NCBI GenBank assembly: GCA_029204225.1
Contig: MU835799.1
Coordinates: 1-36,202, forward strand
Reading direction: 5' to 3'
Source of the DNA: Diphasiastrum complanatum
Lineage: Eukaryota; Streptophyta; Lycopodiopsida; Lycopodiales; Lycopodiaceae
Length of the DNA: 36,202 bases
A model generated the notes under the pieces. That model made no database searches and had not been told where the DNA came from. It worked only from the letters and a program-made list of their open reading frames with translations. A program made the translations under genes and the position numbers. The first letter of the stretch is position 1. Each line of letters begins with the position of its first letter. Below, one piece after another: positions 1 through 8,860 of the stretch.

Positions 1-685
1 AAATACTAATTACTGGCGCTTTAAAAAATTTAGGTTGCCCGCCAGATTTCTTTTGCTTTTTCTTTGGGCAATCTTTTGAAAGATGCCCCTTCTCGATGCA
101 GGAGAAGCACAACCCGCCGATTCTCGCCTTGTCATAGTTGTCGCGCTCCAATTTGACACGCTTTTTCCCACCTTGGAAACCGATGTCCGCCCTCTTGTCT
201 CTGCCCCGCTTCTTGAAAATTTTCTTTTCTTTTGGTTCAGCCTTGGGCAGAGCCTGCTCCTTACGAGAGACAAAATGGGCGTCATTGAAGATTTTCGCAA
301 AGCAGACCGCATCTTCGATTGTCTGCGGTTGGTTACGCCGCACTTCTAGCTGAAATTTCTTTGGAAACCCCAAGATAAAATGTAACTTTAACAAGATAGG
401 ATCGATAATTCCTGGATATAGGCATCTAACGGCCTAGTACCCATCTGCACGGTGGCAAAACGCCGCCAATGCTCAAAATCATCCAACACCGAAAGAAAAA
501 GTCGTTTTAAAGGCTTCTTGAAAGGCGTCCCATGTAGAAGGGGCAGTAGCCCTCTCCTTTAGATCCTGCCACCATGTAAACACCTTTCCTCGTAAAAACA
601 TGAGAGCAGAAGCGATCTTTGTACTGTCAGGCGCATCGTGCATGGAAAAATGACTATTCCATTGCATTTTGGGTGATCAAAAAAT
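1..685 (-). pseudogene. Ty3/gypsy-type gag, frameshifted and cut by the window edge
   Basis: This is the capsid/nucleocapsid polyprotein of an LTR retrotransposon, which packages element RNA. Read on the minus strand, the first part (about 667 down to 482) has the retrotransposon-gag pattern ALMFLRGKVFTWWQDL followed by TWDAFQEAF. The match breaks at a TGA (479-481), continues in another frame (FEHWRRFATVQMGTRPLDAY), and shifts again near 410-425. The remainder runs open to the window edge. It contains a CCHC zinc knuckle, CFSCIEKGHLSKDCP, between 109 and 65, followed by a Lys-rich tail. The knuckle is in the same frame as the first part, so at least two compensating indels separate them. The family assignment rests on the WW/F..F gag pattern together with a single knuckle. 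The rest of the element lies outside the window to the left. Confidence 0.75.
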
Positions 686-843
686 CAAGATTCTATGTGC
701 TAGGAATTGCTAAAAAGAAGAGAAAAAAGAAAGGATAGAATGTTCCATATCTTTGTGATTTCTTCTTGAGTTTCATTTGTTGATTTCAAGGGAGTGCTTT
801 GTGCATTGGAACAAGTTCAAAGTGAAGATCAAATCATTGTAAC

Positions 844-2398
844 ATGGCAACCTCAAGTGGCTACATGTTGAAAGGCAATGATAGGCTTACCTCAATCAAC
901 TATTCTACTTGGAAGGTGAGGATGGAGTCCTTATTGGAGATGAATGAGTTGATGGAGATTGTTGCAGGTGTGGAGGAGAGGTCTCAAGCACCCCAAGATC
1001 AGTTGAAGTATGATAAGAGACCTAAAAGAGCTCTACACATGATTAAGATGAATGTTACCAATGAGCTTCTCAAGGAAGCTCGTAAGTGCATTACATCAAA
1101 GGAGGTTTGGGATTCATTAAAGAAGCTTTATGAATCTAAGTCTACATATAGGGTCCTAACCCTAAAAAGACAAATCTTTTCTAGTTTGCAAAAGAAGGAA
1201 GAGAGTGCTCATGCTTTTGTTTTGAGGGTTAAAGCATACAATGATGAGCTTGCATGCATTGATGAGAGCATTAAGGATGTAGAACTTGTTCAAGTTGTTC
1301 TTAATGGCTTGTTGGATGATCATGCTAATCTTGTTCAACGCTTTTCCATTCAAAAGACTAGCAAGCATGGTGGATTTTCAAGAGATATTGGTGAATGAGA
1401 AGTTTAGGCTTCAATCAAAAGAAGGTGGATCTACATCTCAAGTTGATGGAGAGGAGACTATGTTCATCAAAGGCAAATTCAAGGGAAAAGGCGAAAGCAA
1501 GTGGTCAAAGGGTCAAGATCAAGGTGAGCCTTCATCTTTTGTTAGGAAGAAGAAAGATAGGTCAAATTTAAAGTGCTTCTATTGTGGAATCAAAGGGCAT
1601 TTTGCTAGTGATTGCTACAAGAAGAAGAGAGATCAAGGTGAGAAGCAAACCAACCTAACTATTGATGAAGATGATGTTGATGAAGAAATCTTAAATGATG
1701 CTTTTGTTATGTCATCTTGCTTGTTGGCTAATGATGGAGACATTGATCCTTGGTGGATTGATAGTGGAGCTACATCACACATGACATGTCATGAGGAGTA
1801 TTACTCATCTTTGATGGCATTTGAAGGTGACAAGAAGGTTATCTACATGGCCAATGATGGTGAGTATGCAATCAGAGGGATTGGCACAATTCCAATTTTT
1901 CTTTTTATAAATAGGAATGTGAATTTGAGAGATGTTTTGTTCATTCCTTCCATTACTAGGAATCTTCTTAGTGTAAGTCAATTGCTTGATAAGGGATTCA
2001 AGGTGGAGTTTGTTGGTGGTGCTTGTTTGATCAAGAAAGAAGATGAATTGATTGCAAAAGGAAAAAGGCAAGGTAAATTGTTCAAACTTGATTCAAGTCT
2101 ATTTTACTTGTTCTATATCATGTTTGAGCAATCTCATGTGAATGCGTGCAAATTGTCAAGATATGGTGAAACTAGCTACATTGTTTTGCATCATTTTGAT
2201 GTTGGAGTTGTACTAGCATTCTTGGCTGGTTTTGTTGATGGAAATGTAGCTATTGGAGGCTCATTATATCACTCATTCATGATCAAGTCATCAAGTGTTG
2301 ATGATATCTTATTGCAAGATGGAGATGGAGGCTCATTCATTGATTTTCATGGTGTCAAGAAAGGACAAAGAGGGAGGAAACATGCAAGCATTGGTTGA
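844..2398 (+). pseudogene. Copia-type gag-protease, one frameshift, no downstream pol
   Basis: Gag (844 to about 1370) begins MATSSGYMLKGNDRLTSINY and carries the UBN2/DUF4219 features of plant copia gag (Y-S-T-W-K-V-R-M-E; W-D-S-L-K-K-L-Y; LVQVVLNGL). Near 1350-1373 the homology moves to the +1 frame, so 844-1398 and 1374-2398 are two halves of one original ORF. The second half has a CCHC knuckle, CFYCGIKGHFASDC (1574-1615), an acidic stretch, and an aspartic protease active site, DSGATSHM (1760-1783). It then has the usual pre-integrase segment, RDVLFIPSITRNLLSVSQLL. After about 2100 the protein is unlike the copia integrase region: roughly 100 unrecognised residues end at 2398. Integrase, RT and RNase H are absent. 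The ATG at 844 is the first in frame and sits at the usual gag start. Confidence 0.85.
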
Positions 2399-2681
2399 TC
2401 ACTCACATTTATTGTTTGGTTGTTGTAATTTTTCAGAGAGTTCAAATTTGTAAGCATGGAGGAATCATCTCATTTACATTCTATTTGGTTCTTCATGTTC
2501 TAGTTACATCTTGACATGTACAATTGATGTAAGAAATAGTTAAGCATCCCATGTGGACAGTATTCTCTATATCAATTATGGAAGCTGCTATAAAACCATA
2601 GAAATGAGGTCTATACTTAGGATGGAGATCATTCTAAAGTTGGATCAAAGTAGTGTGGTTTAATCTATGCTAAAACTAGTT
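2399..2681 (+). other. 3' untranslated region of the gag-protease element
   Basis: This is AT-rich sequence between the gag-protease stop and the polypurine tract. I see no reading frame or RNA motif. Its position is that of the 3' untranslated region of an LTR element. Confidence 0.4.
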
Positions 2682-2691
2682 GAAGAGGGAG
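2682..2691 (+). promoter_or_regulatory. Polypurine tract
   Basis: GAAGAGGGAG lies directly before the TG that opens the LTR. A purine run in this position primes plus-strand DNA synthesis in LTR elements. Confidence 0.65.
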
Positions 2692-3121
2692 TGCAAAAAT
2701 TGTCAACTAGTTTCGACATTTTAATTGGCAATTTTGGAGGCCAAAGTGAAATCTCAACTTAGAGTTAATTTCATAAATGTCAATAAGGCTCTAAATAGTG
2801 TTATTACTATTTTTAACAAGTAGCTAAGTGGATGAGGTCGTATTTGGACCCATTCTAATTGGTCAATATTGGTACATTGCATTTGGAACATATTTTCTAA
2901 GTTTTTGGTTAAATACCTAGAAGTTGTCATTTTAGGACATAGTTGGAGAATATGGCCAAACGACATTATGGCTATTATAAATAGATGTACCAGCGTGGAG
3001 AACATAATTATATGTTGATCATTCATGTGGAGATCTCATGTCATTTTCTCATGTATCTTGAGTTTCTATGTGTAGAATATTGATTTTCTTGTAGATCTTG
3101 AATCCACACGTGTGAAGGACA
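2692..3121 (+). repeat. LTR (430 bp) of the copia-like element
   Basis: The LTR begins TGCAAAAATTGTCAACTAGT directly after the purine tract. It carries a TATA box (TATAAATA, 2976-2983). It ends in CA seven bases after a CACACGTGTG palindrome (3105-3114). Two other LTRs in the window (18422-19080 and 23431-24040) also end 6-9 bases after the same decamer, which supports the 3' boundary. The opening 20 bases closely match the start of the minus-strand LTR at 6250. Confidence 0.6.
2976..2983 (+). promoter_or_regulatory. LTR TATA box
   Basis: TATAAATA lies 284 bp into the LTR and about 140 bp before its 3' end, the expected U3/R boundary position. Confidence 0.55.
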
Positions 3122-3295
3122 GTAGGCTGATGTTGTTGTACGGAGTGCCTTACTGTATTTTGATGTTCATGATCAGATCTTTGTGATTTATGCAAGACTA
3201 GCATGCTAAAATTGTTGATTTCTACCTTCTAACTAGTTCTAGTTGTCTTGATCAAATTGACCCAAGATCAAAGATCCATTAAGTATATTTTGGAT

Positions 3296-4110
3296 ATGTA
3301 TTTTTCACAAAGCCTCTCCTATCCCTCCTCCATTCCTCCTTTGCCAAGCCTTCTCAAAATTATTTCTAAAAAGAAAAAGAACCCTACCCTAAGCCAAGAT
3401 TTTAGACCTCTTATCATGTTCAAATCATTGGAATTCTATAAAATCATTGTGAAGTTATGCGGAAATAGACTATCCCCAACCGTCCCCTTTTCTTAGCAAA
3501 GTCATTTCCCTTCAACCTTTTGGTTCGTAAAGGGAAAAACGTCATGGACATGATCTAATATCTAAAGGGCCATTGATCTTTATGCCTCCTTCCCCCACAT
3601 CCTTCTGAACAAATCTTGTGATCGTATATTGTGGAAACATTGGTTCCTTGATTAATTTTTGTGGTGAAACTGCTCTAATCTTCTAGTTTTACTAGAGCTG
3701 ATATGGTGACCATTTCTTCCTCATACAAGCTCTTTGGTGATTATGTTACCTTTTCTCCTTATTGTTGGAATCCTCTATTAGAATGTATTAGCATTTTATA
3801 CATATTGTATCAAAGCTCTTCCTCTCTATCCATAACACCCTCCATCAAGTAAATGCCCATGGCATTCAAATTATCAAGATTAGACAAATTCTTTCCTCCT
3901 AGTGGGATTTTGTATGTCTATTTTCTTGAGTACCAAATCCTTAGTTAGTACCACAACCAATAAAGTTTGGAATTTCTTGTGGTAGGGCAAAAGAAGTCTC
4001 CTTCCCTGGCTCCATTCAAATAAGAAGATAAGAGATTCTTGACCATGGAATACAAACCACTCTCTTATCCTTAAACGGTTATCTAAACCTCAAAGCCATA
4101 TATCAGAAAG
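3296..4110 (+). pseudogene. LINE-type (non-LTR) reverse transcriptase remnant
   Basis: Fragments in several plus-strand frames follow the order of a plant L1-like ORF2. A basic stretch, ISKKKKNP, is followed by the diagnostic DFRPL then FYKII then GNRLSP (3325-3470). Next come FVKGKNVMD (about 3523-3550), an A-x-G-I-Q-I-like segment (about 3850-3890), and FLW then LLPWLHSNKKI (about 3972-4030) with NHSLILKRL after it (4050-4080). The last group resembles the region after the RT domain. Stops and frameshifts are frequent and no Y/F-A-D-D catalytic motif is readable, so the copy is dead. The open frame 3248-3496 is only the first piece. The call rests on the linear order of LINE motifs. Confidence 0.65.
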
Positions 4111-4328
4111 GACTCTGAAAGGAGAAACATTAGAACTACTTCAGTGAATTAGAGTAGCTGAAATCTCATGCTGGGTGGGAGAGTTGGTAGCAACATCAAT
4201 CCAGCAAGAAAGTTCAAGATTCTGAGACAATTCAGCAAAATTTATCACCTGTTAATTGTCTCGGAGCTGAAAGATCAAACTGGGATATTGAAAAGGTTCA
4301 GAATAGTTGTAAGAAGAACGTACATTAC

Positions 4329-4440
4329 CTCTGTCTGTTGTCTGCAGATTTTCTTGCGAAGATAATTGCATTTGTACTCCTGCTTTTGCCCTTGCCCTTG
4401 CTACTTTGTTGACAGCCAGTTGCTGGATCTGGCCAGCCAT
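4329..4440 (-). CDS. Candidate first coding exon, function unknown
   Basis: A minus-strand ATG at 4440 opens a 37-codon frame (MAGQIQQLAVNKVARARAKA at its start) rich in Ala, Gln, Arg and Lys. It is followed directly by a plausible 5' splice donor, GTAATG (4328-4323). The segment has balanced, gene-like composition unlike the surrounding retroelement debris and lies 0.7 kb from the tRNA gene. I do not recognise the protein and found no second exon downstream, so this may be a chance frame. Confidence 0.25.
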
Positions 4441-4781
4441 TGTTTACTGTCAGATTCCATTTCTTTCCAATACTTCTGAGATACAAAATTTTCAAGAATT
4501 ACAGATTTATATACGATGAGAACGAGAACCGTTGTTATGGAACTAGCGGTGTATGCAGGCTTTGCATTCTGGAAATAGAGATTTCCAGTTTGGAAGCTCA
4601 AGTGTCTAAGCTGTAAGCGAGATCATCGAAAGTCCCTGTGAGTGGATAATGAGGAAAATCTATCCAATATAAACATTGGGAACCGACATTAATTGAGTTC
4701 AGTAAGAGATGAGAAAAGCTAAACAGGGTCCTCGAAAGACAAGAAAGGCCTGATCTACTGTAGATTATACACAGCCCCATA

Positions 4782-5045
4782 TCAACTTTTGTAAAACCCC
4801 ATATGACTCAGAATGCCAAAAAAACCACATACTGACTGAAGAAAAATACAATACTCAAAACCCAATTGATGCAAGTTATTTAAAATATCATAATGACTGA
4901 ATAAAAAATACATTGCCAGTAACTCGAAACCCAATTGAAGAAATATACAGTGCCAGTAACCCGAAACCCAATTGATGTAACTTATATAAAACCCCATATT
5001 CACTCAAGAAAAATACAATCCTAGTTGCTCAGAACCCAACTGCTG
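4782..5045. repeat. Degenerate tandem repeat with AACCCAATTGA core
   Basis: The words GAAAAATACAATACTC, AACCCAATTGA and AACCCCATAT recur several times between 4795 and 5040. The AACCCAA(T/C)TG core appears four times (near 4859, 4929, 4966 and 5033) at irregular 37-70 bp spacing. A minus-strand open frame (4782-5003) is a by-product of the repeat and shows the repeated peptide-like pattern QLGFE. No gene is called. Confidence 0.55.
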
Positions 5046-5165
5046 CATTATAACACCCACCCAGGAGGTGGCTGAACGAGAGCTTATTCAGCTGTTTTCT
5101 ATGCACCACCATGAATGAGACTTTGAAATACCTCAAAATTTCTGATCGTCAAAAGCATTTGTCAG

Positions 5166-5169
5166 AAAA
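5166..5169 (-). terminator. RNA polymerase III terminator
   Basis: TTTT on the minus strand follows the tRNA discriminator base immediately, the standard pol III stop. Confidence 0.8.
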
Positions 5170-5242
5170 TGGAGATGCGGGGTATCGATCCCCGTACCTC
5201 TCGCATGCTAAGCGAGCGCTCTACCATCTGAGCTACATCCCC
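5170..5242 (-). tRNA. tRNA-Ala (anticodon AGC)
   Basis: A full 73-nt cloverleaf reads on the minus strand. The acceptor stem GGGGATG pairs with CATCTCC and has the G3:U70 wobble that specifies alanine (positions 5240 and 5173). The D-arm has AGCTCAGATGGTAGAGC. The anticodon stem CTCGC/GCGAG encloses the loop TTAGCAT with anticodon AGC (5209-5207). The T-arm is CGGGGATCGATACCCCG, and the discriminator base is A. Every stem is intact. There is no intron and no encoded CCA, as expected for a nuclear gene. This is one of the few features in the window that appears fully functional. Confidence 0.97.
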
Positions 5243-5639
5243 ATGATTGTATCAGCTTTTAGTTTAGTAAATATGTGTCTTACTCTTCTATTCCGAAAAT
5301 TTATAGCCCACCAAATCACATCACTGCATTCATAAAAGCTCAAGTCTTGTACTAGAAATAATCTTATCGCCGAATTTATCAAATATCATATCCAGAGGAA
5401 TTGATGGGCAAAGATTGATTATTTTGAAAGACATTTTGAGAATTTAGTAATTCTAAAGTATTTTTGCCCAAACTATAGTACTTTGCTATATTTGACTATA
5501 AAATGTAAGGAAAATAGTGATCTAGATATTTTTTAGCCACGGAAAGGTCACATTTACAAATGTTGCTCTCATTCATGCTTGCTTTGTTAATGTTACAACT
5601 TGGGTGCTCAATGTGAAAATTTAAGATCCAATATGATCC
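5243..5639. other. No gene seen
   Basis: This is AT-rich DNA upstream of the tRNA gene. Apart from the tRNA 5' flank I see no coding pattern, RNA or repeat. Confidence 0.4.
5247..5249 (-). promoter_or_regulatory. CAA initiation motif of the tRNA gene
   Basis: CAA lies 5-7 bases upstream of tRNA position 1, with AT-rich sequence further upstream. This is the typical pol III start context of plant tRNA genes. The internal A and B boxes sit in the D- and T-arms. Confidence 0.5.
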
Positions 5640-6250
5640 TAAATGTAGATCAAGGCACAATAGAAGATGCACAAAAACAAATGTAGAATTGTAGACAATT
5701 CTACACATAGAATTTCTAGTTTGATCAAGCTCAATATAACATAACAAGATAGAATCAAAGGCTATTCAACACATAAAGAGATCTGATCCTTTCTCTGTTA
5801 ACAGGTTGTGCAATAACAACATATCATTTATTACCACTCTCCAATAGAGATAAAACAAGCATACATCAAGTATTCTACTCAAAAGTAGAAGAGAACCAAA
5901 TATGAGAAGATAGTATTCACTCCAAGCATTCCAAAAGTGGAATGCCACTTAGGTTCTACATTCTCCATGATCTACCTGCTATTTATACCTGAAAGTGATG
6001 ACTCTCTCTCCTCTCTCTAGAGTCATTTGGCTTAGCTTTTCTAAAACTTGCCCTAAACTAGTCATAATGGCCAAAATTGCCAAGTAAAGCTAAAATGAAC
6101 TTTTGCATGAATAAGTGACTAAGTGAATTTGGACCCAACTTAAAAATTGGTCATGTATCCTACTTTCACATGTGTGGCTAATTTGGCCTCATATAGGCTC
6201 AAATTGCCAAACTAACTAGAAAGCTAGAAAACTAGTTGACAATTTTCACA
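5640..6250 (-). repeat. Solo or truncated copia-type LTR
   Basis: On the minus strand the segment opens TGTGAAAATTGTCAACTAGT at 6250, almost identical to the opening of the LTR at 2692. It has a TATA box (TATAAATA, 5987-5980) and shares the internal word TTCTATGTGTAGAAT with that LTR (5712-5699 here, 3063-3077 there). The 3' end is not marked by the shared CACACGTGTG decamer, so the lower boundary is a guess. No pol or gag sequence flanks it on the side where the internal region should be. Confidence 0.5.
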
Positions 6251-7989
6251 CTCAATATCAATATTGTGCAATCCAAACGCAAGTAGGTCATTGAAAGTTG
6301 GCAAGATGGGTATGTTTCGCAAATATCTCAATTTGTAACCTTTCTTGCCACCTATCTTAATAGTTTTTGATACTAATGTGTGTTTAATTGTACATTAAAT
6401 AATCATTAATTCAACAAATACCTGCTAGGCATATGATTAAGGACATATAATTGTTACCCAAATCTTAATAACTAAAGATTGGGAAATGATCATTCCTCCA
6501 AAATATAAATATATGCAAAAGTATGGCGCCCCACTTTGATCTTTAACAAATTGAATTATTACACAAAAATGTGTCCAACATGACCATTGAGTATGATATT
6601 GCAACTTTCTGCATGATGTTTTTCTTTTTCCATTCTCTTGGGTACAATGTTTCACAAGATGATTTTTTTTTTGTGCATCATGATTGAGATTGAGTTTTTA
6701 TGGATAATGTTTTTTTTGTACATAATCTTGACAAAAACATAGTTAATATGTATGTTTCACATTCAAGCAAGTGGTCATCTTAGCAACGATCATCCCACAA
6801 GTCCCTAGTGTCACGATTTTGTGACTTTTTAAATGCCTTTAATTTAAAGTACCATTTTAAACTTAAAGAAGGGCCTTGTGTCCCATATTAAATATTGATT
6901 ATTATGAGGGCTAAATCCCATGCTTAAACCATGAGACTCATTTTAAGGCTAGGTCCTTTTTAAGGCCCTCTCTTAAGGGTATTACTTGAAAGGCCACCTA
7001 TTATGCCTCTTGAGTACTCACACCTCTTGGAGAGGCTACATGCTCTCTCCCTCTCACACATCCATTTTGCATTTATTCATTTTTCATCTTGTTTATGAAT
7101 TCATTTATTGAGAACTGTTATTTAATTTTTCTGGCAAGCTAGCATGCATTGATTGGACCATATTGGCAGTCACATGCTTTTTACGACATGAAAATCATGT
7201 TCAATTAATTGTCAAAGCATGTTTTTTTTAAAGTGCAAACATTCATGCATAAACATTGATAACAGCTATCAAAATTCATTCAATGGTTAGCATGGGCACT
7301 TAAATTCATGCCTAATACCTCACATAGAGGTTTAATAATTAATTTTATATTTTGCAAATAGTATTACAATAGAGCATGACAGTCAATTGATCACAAAGGC
7401 AACAAAAATTAGCAAATTCTGAATTTGTTGGGGTCATTCCACTTGCTAGCTGTAAAACCATTCATTAAATGGATTTACAAAGAGTTTCTAGACATTATGT
7501 AGACTCACTACTAAGGCGTCCATGCTATTTTGATCTCCATATAAAATGGAAGATATTGAAGCACTAAAACAATCCAAAAATCAATAAAAATGGACCTTAA
7601 TCCTTCCATTCTATGCTCAACTGAAGGAATAATTAACTAAATAAATACAAACTACCCCCCTGTAAACCTAGCTACAAGTGCAAATTTTACTCCCGGTGCC
7701 ACTGTTCCTCTCAGTGCCACCGGTACCAGTGCTGCTCCTGGCGCCATTGTGACCAGCCAATGCCAAGTCCCTATGGCTCAAAAACTTTGATTGGACCTAG
7801 CCAAGTCCAAAGATCTCAGATCGATGGGCAATCGCCTCACACGATGTACGCATGATTAAAGGACGCCTATGCTGTTTGCACATTTAATTGATTTACCTCA
7901 AGGTTGGCTGCAACAACATATGATAGTAGTAGTCTACTAGAAGAGTGCTTAACCGCTAGGCTGAATGTTTTGAGATAGTCGTTGTTGGG
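6251..7989. other. No gene seen; AT-rich intergenic DNA
   Basis: No protein family could be read on either strand. Small features are a GTCAC-N6-GTGAC hairpin (6810-6825), AAGGCC-rich sequence at 6940-7000, and a short GC-rich patch (7690-7760) with repeated GTGCCAC/GGTACCAGTGC words. An open frame at 6437-6655 (minus) has no recognisable pattern. Confidence 0.4.
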
Positions 7990-8215
7990 AATGTGAAAAA
8001 ATCTAGTCCTTGCCACCAATCGAGCCTTTCTTCTATAGATGCTGCTGTGTGCTTAGTTTTTGATCTTAAAGATCCACTTGCAGTTGATGATCTTTCTGTC
8101 TGTAGGCAACTTGGTGATAGTCCAAGTATTGGTATCGATCAGCGAGTTGTACTTCAGGTCCATAGCTTCCTTCTAGAAATTTGAGTTAGCCTGTGATAGT
8201 GCTTCTTCGACAGTG
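7990..8215 (-). pseudogene. Copia reverse transcriptase N-terminal fragment
   Basis: On the minus strand a segment reads TVEEALSQA, then EAMDLKYNSLIDTNTWTI, LPTDRKIINCKWIFKIK and RRKARLVART. This is the order at the start of the copia RT domain (RVT_2: P-T-x-x-E-A, A-M-x-x-E-x-x-S-L, T-W, L-P-x-x-R-x-I-x-x-K-W-V-F-K, K-A-R-L-V-A). It contains a stop after SNF and another after KIKN. The fragment ends within a few bases of the LTR at 8222 and has the same orientation, as if the LTR-bearing element inserted into an older copia copy. Confidence 0.75.
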
Positions 8216-8221
8216 GTAGGC

Positions 8222-8850
8222 TGTCGCGAATCTAGTTGCATTCGTTTGTTTTTCTTTTGCGGAATTTTTGGATCCTAAGCAAGCGACTACAGATCATAGA
8301 ACATAAAAAATTCGAGCAATCAAGACGACAGGAACAATGAGATGGAGAAGAGAGCGATTGTATTATGTGTTTTGAGTTTCGAGTGAGTTGGTCAGTGTCT
8401 CACACGTTGGCGGCCTGACGCTCAGCTCAATCGTTGTGTTCTGCTCGTTGGCAAACTTTCATGCACAACCTTACTCTTCTACTATCAATCATTGTCTTAC
8501 TTTGTATGTTAATCTACCAGCATATTTTTATCTCCACTGTGTGGAGTTTTACAAGATGGTTAATCAGAGAATTGCAAGACAAGTTAATGCTAATAAACTA
8601 GTTAGTTATTCTATGTTGTTGTTGTCTCTTATAACTGAGCGTGAGGTACAGGACTTCACGCTTGTTGAGCTACCAGTTGGCGGCTCGTGCCTCTTCATTT
8701 CGTTTCGTGGTCGTCAGGGTCGAATCATAATACTTTTTCTTCAACCTTCGAGGTATGTTCGACCTTCGGGGTATGTTTGACATTCGAGCTTGGATTCGTT
8801 TCGTTTGGTCACCTTCACAACAAAGTTGTAGGAGTTCACAATTCCTGACA
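8222..8850 (-). repeat. 3' LTR (629 bp) of a minus-strand copia element
   Basis: On the minus strand it opens TGTCAGGAATTGTGAACTCC at 8850, directly after a polypurine tract and the RNase H end of pol. It closes with GCGACA at 8222, so TGTC...GACA form the short terminal inverted repeat. A TATA-like TTATAAGA (8634-8627) lies 217 bp in. Near 8741-8785 a word of the type TTCGAGGTATGTTCGAC repeats in tandem. Open frames here (for example 8388-8780 plus) are not genes. Confidence 0.75.
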
Positions 8851-8860
8851 CTCCCTCTTG
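8851..8860 (-). promoter_or_regulatory. Polypurine tract
   Basis: CAAGAGGGAG on the minus strand sits between the end of pol and the LTR, as required for plus-strand priming. Confidence 0.7.

Larger units (their letters stand above)
844..3121 (+). mobile_element. Gag-protease-only copia-like element with 3' LTR
   Basis: The unit runs gag, protease, a short novel ORF tail, 3' untranslated DNA, polypurine tract and LTR in under 2.3 kb. No 5' LTR or primer-binding site is visible between the neighbouring gypsy gag (ends about 685) and the ATG at 844, so the left end is truncated. The order resembles non-autonomous plant elements that keep gag (or gag and protease) and borrow pol from relatives. 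Simple internal deletion of an autonomous copy is the alternative. Confidence 0.6.

Noticed and set aside
10-312. 100-codon minus-strand frame at the left edge
   Set aside because: It overlaps the gag remnant in the wrong frame. The zinc knuckle and basic tail are in the neighbouring frame.
844-1398. Programmed ribosomal frameshift between gag and protease
   Set aside because: The frame change falls inside the conserved gag domain rather than at a domain border, and copia gag-pol is normally one frame, so a mutational indel is simpler.
8388-8780. 130-codon plus-strand open frame
   Set aside because: It lies entirely within the minus-strand LTR 8222-8850 and shows no domain.
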